DNA of 64,000 nucleotides from Drosophila miranda (taxonomy: Eukaryota; Arthropoda; Insecta; Diptera; Drosophilidae), in NCBI RefSeq assembly GCF_003369915.1, contig NW_022881614.1, forward strand, positions 1,757,001-1,821,000. Reading direction: 5' to 3'. This document shows, piece after piece, positions 11,841 to 24,193 of the stretch. The first letter of the stretch is position 1, and each line of letters opens with the position of its first letter. Below the pieces are notes generated by a model that saw only the letters and a list, made by a program, of their open reading frames with translations, was not told where the DNA came from and did no database searches. The translations under genes were made by a program, and so were the position numbers.

Positions 11841-12926
11841 AACGAGGGGGAACGTTGTGAGTTGCTGCGGACACCGCAACTCTACGGTTATACCCGATAC
11901 TAAGTCAGTATGGCTCTCCTCCGGCAGACGCCGCTAATATTAACGACACGACAAAGAGTGCGTGCGAGAGAGACAGAAAATCAGTCTGAGCGTGACGTCG
12001 GGCGCTGCGTAGCCACTGCAAATTGATTTGTTCCTATTGGCTATAAAAATGATCTGATCTGATCCAGATTCAGCAATATGATAGATATGGTCATTATCTA
12101 TGATTCTGTGTTTTTAGTTTTCTCGAATGTGCAATATTGTGGATGCAACAGATTTTCGTCCTTTGTGTGGGCGGAAGGGGGTGAGCCGAAATTTTAAGAT
12201 ACACGTTTTATAGTAAGATCTAACAGGAGTGCGATTACCAAATTTGGTTACTCTAGCTTTAATAGTCTCTGAGATTTTTGAATATCCCCAGGATTTCGTC
12301 CTTTGCGGGTCGAGGCGGTGTGGCGAAATTTTGAAACAAACTCGTCTCGGTCCGATATATTAGGAGTGTGGATACCAAATTTGGTTGCTCTAGCTTTTGT
12401 AGTCTCTGAGATCTAGGCGCTAATGTTTTACTCTAAGCAAAGCCGCCTATGCTACGTGTGTAATAGAGAGAGACAGGGCGAGAAAAAATGAAATTGTTTT
12501 CTTGATGCTGACTATAATAATAATACGATCCAATTCAGATTCCGCGGTCTTAAAGATATGGTCATTCTCTACAATTCTACGTTTTTGGTTTTCTCATATC
12601 TTTAAAATTGTGGATGCAACAGATTTTCGTCCTTTGTGGGGGCGGAAGTGGGCGGGGCGAAGTTTTGAAATATTTTTGTAGCAGTGACATATCACAGATG
12701 TCTGGATCCAAAACATCGTTGCTCTAGCTCTTATAGTCTTTGAGCACTAGGCGCTGAAGGGGACGGACAGACGGACAGACAGACAGGGCTCAATCGACTC
12801 GGCTATTGATGCTGATCAAGAATATATATACTTTATGGGGTCGGAAACGATTCCTTCTGGACACATCCACTCTTACCACAAATCTAATATACCCCAATAC
12901 TCATTTTGAGTATCGGATATAACAAA
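11841..12926 (+). mobile_element. DINE-1/INE-1-type Helitron (ISY-like), copy A
   Basis: Non-autonomous element of about 1.09 kb beginning AACGAGGGGGAACGTTGTGA and ending GAGTATCGGATATAAC. Near the ends lies the subterminal inverted repeat TATACCCGATACT / AGTATCGGGTATA (one mismatch at this 3' end). The 3' part contains the sequence known from INE-1/DINE-1 (TATATACTTTATGGGGTCGG, then CGACTCGGCTATTGATGCTG on the way in) and a GACGGACAGACAGA tract. Three degenerate internal modules contain GATTTTCGTCCTTTG followed by GGCGGAAG. It has no coding capacity. A GA-rich stretch lies at 12465-12490. First unit of a head-to-tail array. Confidence 0.85.
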
Positions 12927-14084
12927 AACGAGGGGGAACGTTGTGAGTTGCTGCGGACACCGCAACTCTACAGTTATACCCGATACTTAGTCAGTATGGC
13001 TCTCCTCCGGCAGACGCCGCTGATATTAAACGACACGACAAAGAGTGCGTGCGAGAGAGACAGAAAATCAGTCTGAGCGTGACGTCGGGCGCTGCGTAGC
13101 CAGTGCAAATTGATTTGTTCCTTTTGGGTATAAAAATGATCCGATCTGATCCAGATTCAGCAGTCTGATAGATATGGTCATTATCTATGATTCTGCGTTT
13201 TTAGTTTTCTCGAATCTGCAATATTGTGGATGCAACAGATTTTCGTCCTTTGTGGGGGCGGAAGGGGGTGGGGCGAAATTCTGAGATATACGTTTTATAG
13301 TGAGATCTAACAGAAGTGCGGATACCAAATTTGGTTACTCTAGTAATAGTCTCTGAGATTTGTGGATGCCCCAGATTTTCGTCCTTTGCGGGGGCGGAAG
13401 GGGGTGTGGCGAAATTTGGACACGAAACGGTCACGGTCCGATATCACAGGAGTGTGGATACCAAATTTGGTTGCTCTGGCTCTTATAGGTTCTGAGATCC
13501 TTGAACTCATATTTTGCAATTGGCAAAGCCGACCATGAAACCTGTGTGTTAGAGAGAGACAGAGCGAGAAAGAATGAAATTGTTTTCTTGATTCTGGCTA
13601 TAATAATTATACGATCTGGTTGAGATTTTACACTCTAGAACATATCGTCATCTTCTACGATTCTGCGTTTTTGGCTTTATCGTATCTTTAAAAATGTGGA
13701 TGCCACAGATATTCGTCCGTTGTGGGGGCGGAAGTGGGCGGGGCGAAGTTTTGAAATATTTTTGTAGCAGTGACATATCACAGAAGTCTGGATCCAAAAC
13801 ATCGTTGCTCTAGCTCTTATAGTCTTTGAGCACTAGGCGCTGAAGGGGACGGACGGACGGACGGACGGACGGACGGACGGACGGACGGACGGACGGACGT
13901 ACGGACGGACGGACGGACGGACGGACGGACAGACAGACAGGGCTCAATCGACTCGGCTATTGATGCTGATCAAGAATATATATACTTTATGGGGTCGGAA
14001 ACGATTCCTTCTGGACGTTACACACATCCACTTTTACCACAAATCTAATATACCCCAATACTCATTTTGAGTATCGGGTATAAA
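12927..14084 (+). mobile_element. DINE-1/INE-1-type Helitron (ISY-like), copy B
   Basis: Same element as copy A and in the same orientation, starting essentially at the last base of copy A. It is longer than the others because its GACG tetranucleotide tract is expanded (13848-13940). It contains AGAGAGAGACAGAGCGAGAA at 13551-13570. The 3' end GAGTATCGGGTATAA is intact. Confidence 0.88.
13848..13940. repeat. Expanded (GGAC)n tetranucleotide tract inside copy B
   Basis: About twenty GGAC units with interruptions, ending in GACAGACAGACAG. The corresponding tract in copies A, C and D is only 25-45 bp, so this is the hypervariable microsatellite core typical of DINE-1 elements. Confidence 0.95.
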
Positions 14085-14107
14085 AAAAGTTTCTGTTGCC
14101 AGAACAA

Positions 14108-15215
14108 AACGAGGGGGAACGTTGTGAGTTGCTGAGGACACCGTAACTCTACGGTTATACCCGATACTAAGTCAGTATAACTCTCCTCCGGCAGACGCCG
14201 CTAATATTAAACGACACGACAAAGAATGCGTGCGAGAGAGACAGAAAATCAGTCTGAGCGTGACGTCGGGCGCTGCGTAGCCACTGAAAATAGATTTCTT
14301 GCTTTTGGCTACAAAAATGATCCTATCTGATCCAGATTCAGCAATCTGATAGATGTGGTCGTTATCTATGATTCTGCGTTTTTAGTTTTCTCGAATCTGC
14401 AATATTGTGGATGAAACAGATTTTCGTCCGATTTTCGGTGGATGGAGGGGGGGCGAAATTCTGAGATATACGTTTTATAGTGAGATCTAGCAGAAGTGCG
14501 GATAACAAATTTGGTTACTCTAGCCTTAATAGTCTCTGAGATTTGTGGATGCCCCAGATTTTCGTCCTTTGGGTGGGCGGAAGGGGGTGTGGCGAAATTT
14601 TGACACGAAACGGTCAAGGTCCGATATCACAGGAGTGTGGATATCAAATTTGGTTGCTCTGGCTCTTATAGGTTCTGAGATCCTTGAACTCATATTTTGC
14701 AATTGACAAAACCGACCATGAAACCTGTGTGTTAGAGAGAGACAGAGCGAGAAAGAATGAAATTGTTTTCTTGATTCTGGCTATAATCATTATTCGATCT
14801 GGTTCAGATTTTGCACTGTAGAAGATATGGTCATCCTCACCGATTCTGCGCTTTTGGTTTTATCGTATCTTTAAAAATGTGGATGCCACAGATTTTCGTC
14901 CTTTGTGGGGGCGGAAGTGGGCGGGGCGAAGTTTTGAAATATTTTTGTAGCAGTGACATATCACAGAAGTCTGGATCCAAAACATCGTTGCTCTCGCTCT
15001 TATAGTCTTTGAGCATTAGGCGCTGAAGGGGACGGACAGACGGACAGACGGACGGACGGACAGACAGACATGGCTCAATCGACTCGGCTATTGATGCTGA
15101 TCTAAGATATATTAACTTTATGGGGTCGGAAACGATTCCTTTTGGACGTTACACACATCCACTTTTACCACAAATCTAATATACCCCAATACTCATTTTG
15201 AGTATCGGGTATAAA
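14108..15215 (+). mobile_element. DINE-1/INE-1-type Helitron (ISY-like), copy C
   Basis: Third unit of the head-to-tail array, separated from copy B by about 23 bp. It has both ends, the three internal modules, the GA-rich motif at 14734-14758 and a short GACGGACAGACG tract. Confidence 0.88.
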
Positions 15216-16690
15216 AATAGAGTTTTCGGCCAAATGTGTAACTTTTTTCTTGTTACAGAGGCATATTTTTGGAATAATCTGAATAAATTACATGGCAAGC
15301 CCTCCCGCTCCAGCCCTTCCGCTTACAATACCTCAATTTAAATACTGGCCCACGCGTGGGTCTATTATATTTTTACAGCAGACACTTGAGGAGTGACGGG
15401 CTATCACGAACTTTTGTAGATGTTTGTAACATGTGGAAGGAAACGCATCGATATTCCCCATCGATCCAATCAGCAGCAACCAGCAGAGTTCTCGTGGAAC
15501 TCCCGCAAATCGCGTTAGCAATCTTCTGCTCAATAAAATTGACTTTTACAGTTTGTAAGTTTAATTTTACTCCTTTTACGACCTGTCGTACACTGATTCA
15601 CGCAGGTGAGAGGATTCGACGATTGAAGACGACAATAGTAGCGGAGGAAAATCCAAGTACAATGCCAGCTCTAAGTGTCCCATGCGTGCAGCTGCGTGGC
15701 GCTCAGAGGCGCCACAATGTTGCAGGCTGTCGTCGCAGTGGCGTGTGTCAAAGTTGCCCCCAAATGACTTTCCGCTTGTCTTGTCAACCATCAGCCATGC
15801 CATCATCCGACGTGAGGGAGCCCCTGGGGCGAGGAGGTGCTGTTCCGAAAGCATGTTCGAAACCGAGTGAAGAAAAGGGCTCTGCTCTCGCCGTGACGCC
15901 CCCGCTGTGTTTGAGTTTTCTGGATTGTAATTCAAATTTACCGAGCGCAAACAGCACGGAGGTGGCAATTAATTAAATATCACTCATATTTCAGACAGTG
16001 GCGTGGGCTAACGTGACTCGTCTTCGGTCCAAACACACTCGCGTGCAACACGTGGGCTCCCAGTGCGTATACGTAATGGGGCTGTGGCGTGCCAACATTG
16101 GGACAGACTAGTGCGCGTGGGAGGGCTCTCAAGCAACACACTCTCACTCTCTTTTTCTCTCTGAGCCGAAGTACTACACTGATTCCTCTTAAACTTTTCA
16201 TCTAAGCCCAATCCTCTGGGTACCTATAATCGCCGGAACTCTGTTTTCTAACTGTTTTAAAAGTTGAATGCTCTGAGCAGGAGCTTCTGTTCTTTCTCTC
16301 CTTTTCCGCTTGCGTAGATGCATTGTCTATCTCTGCAAATAAATTGCCGAACAGCTATACAAAGTTTGCTTGGTGTTTGCTGCCGTAAACTACAATTAAA
16401 ACTGCATACGATTCCAGTAAAAATACTCAATGAAAAATTGGTTCTGCTTTTAAGGGAAAACTGCATTCATTTTGGCCTTTATAGATAAATAAATCCTTCG
16501 ACTTACATAGTAAAAAGTGTGCTTCCAACATTAATTTTTAAATATTCATTCTCTGAATGATTACTTCTGCTGGCACCCTTTAATCGGGACTATCTCCTTT
16601 ATACCAATGACTAAAATTTGTATCATGTCATTAGTATCTAGGAATTTCAATCACCAGATAAATATAAATATATATCAGTTTTCAATGCAA
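15216..16690. other. Intergenic region
   Basis: No supported gene. A stretch near 15560-15960 is open in several frames on both strands, but it has no recognisable domain or splice structure. Confidence 0.35.
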
Positions 16691-16768
16691 ACTTTTTTTT
16701 GAAACTTTTATTGGTTATGGTGTGGGGACTGTGTTAGATTAGATTTCGGATCTGGACTTCACCATTTC

Positions 16769-16915
16769 TCAGCCGGAGGCAGTGGTGTTGTAGGGACACA
16801 GCGGAGACTGCATCAGGCAGGCCAGAAGGATGAAGCATGCCTCCGAAGAGGGCGCCATCAAAATCAGGAATGCGGCCAGCAGCACCAGGTAGAAGCACAC
16901 CGTCGTAGCGATCAT
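16769..16915 (-). CDS. Small secreted peptide (48 residues), seminal-fluid or antimicrobial-peptide size class
   Basis: ATG at 16915 reading down to TGA at 16769. The first 25 or so residues (MIATTVCFYLVLLAAFLILM...SSEA) are a classic signal peptide. The predicted mature part is very short: CFILLACLMQSPLCPYNTTASG, with three cysteines and an N-glycosylation sequon NTT. The transcription unit is complete: TATATAAG on the minus strand (16968-16976), an initiator-like ATCACTT about 33 bp downstream (near 16942-16948), a short 5' UTR, and a polyadenylation signal AATAAA (16707-16712, minus strand). This compact single-exon layout is typical of Drosophila accessory-gland peptides; that assignment is inference. 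Small Acp genes of D. melanogaster 53-54 are the natural comparators. I do not recognise the specific gene. Confidence 0.65.
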   Translation of the reverse strand: MIATTVCFYLVLLAAFLILMAPSSEACFILLACLMQSPLCPYNTTASG

Positions 16916-16967
16916 CTTGAGCAAACTAAGCGTTGAACTAAGTGATCCAGATCAGATCTTGTTCAGC

Positions 16968-16976
16968 CTTATATAG
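16968..16976 (-). promoter_or_regulatory. TATA box of the small secreted-peptide gene
   Basis: Minus-strand CTATATAAGG. The initiator-like TCA is about 33 bp downstream. Confidence 0.7.
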
Positions 16977-18230
16977 CAAGATAATTGCAGTGTGGCAGCT
17001 GTCGAAGGGCAAACACCATGTTGCATAAGGCTCGTAAATCAACAAAATACAAAATCAAATATAAATATTGGATATTTGTGAGGGAACAGACTGGTTCTTA
17101 TAAAACACACCACCACACATGCATATTTGTGTATACAAAGTAGATGTACAAAGCCCTTTGCTATCTGTTTCCACGGGTTGTCCTCGCCTTTCGCTTGGCA
17201 ACACCACATCGGTATACTGTCCATAAATCAGTTTGATCTGGGGATCTTTTCTTATCAAATGACACTCTATTCGCTTGGCAACACATGATAAGGTCGATGA
17301 GGCGATGTGATTTTCACAGAGTTATTTTCGTTGGCCCTCTTTTTGTCGCCCTCCCATTCCTGGGGCAACTACTGAACACATCCCCCATTATTCGAGGCCA
17401 GAAAGTCTTAACCATCAAAGCAGACCTCAAGCAGGTGAAAAATAAAAAGGATGATATATGATAACCCGACTGGTAGACACCCTTCATGTCATATCGTCAT
17501 GTTATCATATCTATTTTGGATTGGTCCTATTTTTCTCTTATAATACAATGATAATGACTCTGAATACCTTTTGGTTTAAGATTTAAAAACTAACCTAAAT
17601 ACTACCTACCAATAAGACTACACAACCTTCTGCTCTCCCATTACAGGGTATAACAAGCACATAACAATATCAAGAAAATATTTGTATAAAAATTGTTGCC
17701 GTTGCCAAAACAGATTTCCATCGAGAACGGGGGGAAATACTCGTTTCATGAATGAAATTCACAGTCGAAGGCAGGCAACAGATGTCTGCCACGTGGGGAA
17801 GGGGCAGGGGCAGGGGAACTCCGATTGGGATCCACAGTTGACTGCGCCTGCGCTCTGCCACGCACGTGGTGGGAGTCGCAGACTTGGGCGCCGCGCCGGT
17901 TCTGACGACTTTGCCGAGTTAGTCCTGTGAACGGATTCGCCTGAAGCAGTCGTCGTATCGGTTCTTCTCCGCCGTGAAGTAAAAGTATTTGAAAACCAGA
18001 ATATCAACAGAATATTTCGCATTCCTCAGTGTCTCAAGAGAATTTTCTTTTGAAGCGCCCTGGGCATTGACGAGTGTCAAACCAAATACTTTCGTTTGTT
18101 CCAAGTGCCAAGTTTTGGTCCCTGCCTTTGACTGGCAAACAATTCAATTCAATTTGAGACAAGACAAGACAAGTGTTTAAATAATACAAGCATCGTCTGG
18201 GCACCCTCCTGCTCCCTCCATTAGTCAGAG

Positions 18231-18236
18231 GTAAGT
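18231..18236 (+). promoter_or_regulatory. Strong candidate splice donor of an unassigned transcript
   Basis: CAGAG followed by GTAAGTATT is a near-perfect donor. The 300 bp upstream has several stops in every frame, so the exon would be noncoding (5' UTR). No matching plus-strand coding exon was found downstream. Confidence 0.25.
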
Positions 18237-20897
18237 ATTTGGCGGAAAGTTCATGGGGCACGGCACGGCACACACATCCAGAGATCCCTCGGAAGTTGCT
18301 TGAAGTTTTTCATAACAAAAATGTCCATTATATTTTAAAAGGCTTTACATTTTTGTTCTTTTTTTATTTGGCTCCAAGTGCTTTGCCACATCCTCTGGAA
18401 AAAGTTTTGTGTTTTTTTCCCGAATACCAACGCAAGGGTAAAAGTTCTGTGCAGGTTGCCCCTCTTGAAATTTTTCTGCGTTGACATGCCATTGCGGAGA
18501 TTTTAATTATTTACTTGCAAGAGATTGAAACAACAACAAAATTCTTTGTCTGAAGGGGAAAAAGTTTCAACAAAAAATTAATTTAACATAAGAGAAATGC
18601 TTGCGGAATACAGAAAAATCATTTGGCAAGGCAAAGCCGTGACATCCAGTGCAACTGAGAACAATATTTTGATATAAAGTTTAAGGGCATATGAGCTCTT
18701 ACCGATCAAAAATTCAAAATAAATTAAATTCCCAAGAGGAAGCACTTTAAAGAGCTTTCAAATTCCTTAAATTAGTCCCCATGCATTTTGAAAAGGAAGC
18801 CATGTCAAAACTAAAGACATTCCCTCTCCACATTTTAGTATCCAAGTATTCCATAACTTACGGAAGATACTCCTAAGACTCTCATCTCCCAAAGAAGAGA
18901 CGCTCGCGGTTAGCGGGGGTCAGTATGTGAGGGAGGTCGCAGAGGCTCCTCCTTCAGACGAGCGCCTGTTTGTGCGCCACAATTTTGCTCATTAGGCCAG
19001 CGGCGGGGGGGTTGGGACCCCGGAATCTAATTAACTTGGCCCAAACTTCGCTCCGACTTGGAGACAAAGAGACCACATTGTATCCAATCTTTGTTGTTTG
19101 CCTGTTGGGTATTCCGCCCCTTGTTTGCGGCATAACTGAAAAAGGAACAGTTTTGCATATTCTGAGATAAGAGGCAGCTGGAAAATGGAACTGAAAAATG
19201 GCCCCACGATGATGCCGCTTAAACAATGCCAGGCCAAATTCGATTCCGTATCCGTGTCCGTGTTAGTGCCACATTTTGTGGCTGATCCATCAATGAGTCG
19301 GGGGCGTGGAGGGGAGGCGTGGCAGGAAACAGGAAATTAGCATAAGTCAATCAGTCATCTCTCCATCAGGAACGTGTCGGGGGCACACACATCAGCAATG
19401 ATCAGATCAAATTTGTCAGCCCAGCCACATCTGGGTCGGCTACAGGTGCTGGATGATGGGTGAAGGATGAAGGATGTGTATAGGTGGATGGATGGTTAAT
19501 TAGGTATCGCAATCACTGCCAGATACAGAGACACAGAAAAATATATCCCCGGGGCAGGCTACCAGCCACACGAATGTGCTCAATTAGTAAGTATTTTTGT
19601 GTTAATTTCGCTTTTGGCTTCGCAATTGTTTGTTTGTGGCGCCACAATGGAAATTATCACGCATGCGACATGTTGCTCTGTGGCGCGTAAATTAATTCAA
19701 AAAACTTTCCAGAAGAGAAACGCAATCTATTGGGGATCCGATAAGGGGAATACCCCTCAATCTTAATGGCAGATGTAGAGCAAGAGGTGCCAGTCTCCGC
19801 ATCCTGATATGCTCTACCACATGTTTCGCTGGGTATCCTGGGACAAATATGCTTATTGTAATCCCTTCACCGCTGGAACACGCTCGTCCCATCCTCTGGC
19901 AGAAAAGTTTTGCGGTTAATAAAATTGGGAAAGCGCGCACAAATTGGGTATTCGTAATGTGCCCACAGGGCCACATTCGTTCATCGCCTGCACTTGACTA
20001 TCATTTGATTACGACCACAACACTCTCCCCTCTCCCTCTGATGTTCGTGGGTCGAAAGGGTTTAATCCACCCGATAAATCTGTCTTTGAAGGCAGCTTAA
20101 CGGAGACACGTATCAACTGTTATGCTTTACTATAATGGGAAAAGTTTCAATGTTTTCCAAAGCCCCAAGTATGCCGCAATTAATCCCAAACAGCAGCAGA
20201 CTCTTACGTGGAATTCGCGGCAATAGGCACAGATTTTCCTGGAGAATTTGTTGGCTTTCAACATTCCCACTTAGGCCCTATTAATTGCCCACAAAAATGG
20301 GGATAGGGCTTCTCCCTTGAATGCCAAAAATTTTTATTTATCCCTCCATCAGGTGTACTGTATTTTCATGCCGTTTCCCAGGCTTTCCACGCTTTTCTAT
20401 CTCGCGCCGCGTAAGCATTAATAAATTACATTTTATTTGCCCCCCAACACAATGTCAATGCGTGGCCCCCGAAATGGATATTTATGGGGGCTGTTCTCTA
20501 ATTGGTATATACACGTCTCATACATAAATGCGTGAGCATCTTTTGTTTTCGGATCCAGACCTGATTTATTGATGGGGACATTCCGAACATCTTATTGAAT
20601 TCCATGGCGATTCGGAACCGTATCTCCGGATGCTAAGCTCTTAAACTTAATGGTCTTTGATGGTGGGGTTCCAGTACCAGTTTATAATTCTGCAGAATTC
20701 TGTAGCTATGATTTCCGCTACTTTTCATCCGTTATTTGGCTCTGATTTTGCGATGTTCCAACTTTAAAGCAAATTTCTATTTGGCTCAGTTCACGCTGGT
20801 TTTCCCGGACTATGCGTAAGCCAAGGCTCTGAAATTAATTTGCCATATAAAACTGATTAATGTCCGCGCTGATTATTAATGGCCATACGGCAGGGGT

Positions 20898-20938
20898 GGG
20901 CACCCAGGACACCCAGGACACCCAGGACGCCCAGGACT
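20898..20938. repeat. 9-bp minisatellite (CACCCAGGA)
   Basis: Four consecutive near-identical nonamers. Confidence 0.85.
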
Positions 20939-23900
20939 GTAATTATGCAGTGCTGATGGGTGATGGGTGGTCCAGAGTCGAGCCTAATTATGCCTCCGTT
21001 GCGGAGGCATCTATTAACTGATGAATATGCAGTGGGCACCGTTTCCGACAGCTGCCTTATCCATTCCCCAAATGAAGGCCATAAGGTGTCCATTAGGAGG
21101 GTCCCATCTGATTACTGATTCAGCTGCGGCCATCCTTCAGGTCCTTCTTTCTTTCTGGTCTTCACTGATACCTGAAAAGTCTCTCATCTCCTGTCGGCAT
21201 ATAACAATCACTTGTCCATCGCTCTGTCAGGCAGCCTTCAGTGTCATTTGGCTGCAGCTGTCGGCCATGCGGGAGAATTCAATTACCGTTGCAGTCCTTC
21301 ATCTGGAGAATCGAGAATCGAGAATGGTACAGGAGAATGCCTGACATAAATAGGAAATTAAATTAAATGAAAGAGATGGGCTTTGAGGCAGATCGACTTT
21401 CGAGGACGAATTCAGACGCTGACGGGCTGTCAATAGAGGCAAATGGAGTTGGCAACCTCGCGTATTTCGTTGACAGGTGCGTGGGCGCTTATTCATCTAT
21501 TCAGCGACAGGATACACCTGTTTGGGGACACGTTATTGCTATTACTCAGTTCCTGGAATTCTGTTTGTCTTTGTGATTCCACCAGTGATTGATAAATGAA
21601 CCTTCTCCAGCGGTGGTTCCTATGGATTGTTTGCTAATGTGGATTGTTTGCTAAGGTCCCCGATCCGACCGCAGCCCCGTCGAATGATTTATGGAGCTGA
21701 CTTTCCATGAAATGTTTTTGCAAATGTTGTCACATCGGGATCAACTGGTTGAGGAACGATGATGCTGCCGCTGCTGTTGCTGATGATGATTCGATGGACA
21801 ACAGGGGACTCAATTAATCAAGAAGGAAAGCTCTGCCCCTGGCACTCCCCAGGGGCGTCAGGTAGGGTCTGTTAAATATCAGTGGGAAATCAGAGTCGTC
21901 TCTCACAGACTCGCGTTGACGTCACAGCGGGAGGTGGATTAAGAGGTAATCCTTTACCCTTTCCGTGCCTCCATACCATTCCCAGGGAGGACCCGCTCTT
22001 GCCCGATGATTAAAGCGAGCCATTTATCATAAAATCGATCTGCGTGTCCTAACCACAGAGGGCCATAAATAATCTCAAGGAGCTGCTAAAGAAAGATGTT
22101 TGTATCTTGTTTCGTGTATCTTTTATTCTTTTTCGAGATCCACAATTCGGTCGTAATCGCAGTCGCAATCGCCATTGTTTGTCGCACATTTATTTCCAAG
22201 GAAATGCAGAGGGGGAGAATGCAAATGAAAAGAGAGAAAAATCAAATAAAAGAGCAACTGATTAATTTGCATAAGATTGCCATTCAATTCCGATACCATT
22301 GGTCTGGAGAACTTCTTTCATTTCCCGCTTTCCAGCTTTTCTTTGCTCATTTGGGGCCTAATTTATTTGGGGCTGACCAAAATTGGCACAAAGCTTAGCC
22401 GCAAGCCACAAGCCACAAGCCGCAACCCGCTGGGAACCCGAATGGAGTTTTCCTACGGCCAGGGGCATACCAAATGGCACGCTTCATTCAGGGGACATTC
22501 CGGAGATGCTCCCAGTGGATTGGCTTATAATTTTCGAACAATTTTAGAGGATAACCCACGACAGCACTTGATGGATTTCGACAGAGAGAGAGCAGGATAA
22601 TCAATAGGCAAAGTTCTTCCTCTGTGAATGTTCTTCTTCTCCCCACAATCCTGTTCTCATATCAGTATCTTATCCCTCATTCATGTGTCCCCTGTCTGCC
22701 ATTCTTTGGTTTTCCGCTCCAATCCTCTTTGTTTGTGTGCTTACATGCGTGTTCCTGTCACGGCGCCTTATCAGCATCCCTATCTCCCCATCCTTCACTC
22801 ACTTACTGCTTCTATGTGTGTGCCCATCTCTCAGTGCTTTTCGTACCCTCTTTGCCATCCCATACTCCATAACCTATACCCCATTCAATTTTCCACTTTC
22901 CTATTCCTGGCAGACAAGCGAGCATCGCGAAAATTCAATTGAATCGCACTCTCTGCCCATTCCCATGCATCAAATGTGTTTGACAGGCGACGGAAAAAGG
23001 GTGGAAAGAGGAGAGCAAGGGGTCAGAGATATGTTCATTCGACAGGCACCACACCCACGCCCAAACAATCGGTGAGACATGGCCCGCTGGAGACCCACTT
23101 GTCATAGTTAAACAATTTGTAATGCATTTTCGAGTGGATGCCAGGGCAACGTAACACAGTTCCCTTTTCCAGCTAAAAAAAAAGGGTTTTGTTTGTCCCA
23201 TGCAACGGCAAAAAAACGTGGAGAAGATACAATATGTGGCTTTAAGGGGTTCCCTACGATCTACAAAAATGTATGCGATTCTCATGATATGTACAACAGC
23301 ATCTACTCCAAATACTATCCCAATATGCGTTCCTCTGCCCTTATCCTCTCCTTTTCTTGATGAAGTGTTTGCTGGTAGACAAAACATAAGCAGCTTTTGG
23401 AACTATTGTGTGGGAAAAGTATTACATATCCGAGACGGATCTACCATCGGATGAGATGGTAATGGACTGACGCTGACCAAACCACACTCGTAATCGCACT
23501 CGCGGTAAACATCTCACGCTGATGGACAGGAATGGCCTGTCTATCTGTCCGCCAGTAGAGCAGTGCACTAAATATTTACACAAGTTTTTGGGCAGCATTC
23601 GGGCAGAAGGGGGGCAGCTTTCTGGCTTTTCCCACATGAAATCAATTAAAATATTTGGCCAACTGCTTGCAGCACATTAAGGCAGCAGAGGGCACAGAGG
23701 GTAGGGATACTGTAGGGGGCAGGAGGGTCAGAGCATGATAATAACCATAAAAACTAATTGGAAGTGCGCCCCGAGATGTGACTATAAAAAAAATTACGTA
23801 TACGTATATTCCGCGTGGCAGCGTGCAAAGCATCGGCAGCGGAGAAAAACACTGAGCAAAACGCTCAGTAAAAACAGTAACAAAGGAGAAGCATACATTT

Positions 23901-24165
23901 ACTTTTGCGACCCACTGTGCTGGGCCTACTTACGCGGTGCGTAATCGGAAATCAAATGAAACGCAATTAGTCAGGACCGGGCACCCGGCACCTGGCACCT
24001 GGCATCTTCCTTATGCACTGTTTGCCTGCCTGTTTGCTGCTGATGGGATTTGCAGGAAGCTCGCAAGAAGCGGCGTCGCCCAGGCGGATTGTACTCCTGA
24101 CCCTTCCCCGACTGGGCCTGAATGGGTGGCATATGGGACGCCATCTTGATGGGCTTTTTTATCAT

Positions 24166-24193
24166 CCCCCCCCCCCCCCCCCCCCCCCCCCCC
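24166..24193. repeat. Poly-C tract, 28 bp
   Basis: Uninterrupted run of C. Confidence 0.97.

Noticed and set aside
11841-15215. Considered as a satellite or CRISPR-like array
   Set aside because: Units are full 1.1-kb transposon copies with element ends; spacing and length do not fit CRISPR, and the organism is a eukaryote.
15356-15976. 206-codon plus-strand frame and an overlapping 130-codon minus-strand frame
   Set aside because: Neither shows a domain, signal peptide or splice structure, and both overlap; left as intergenic.
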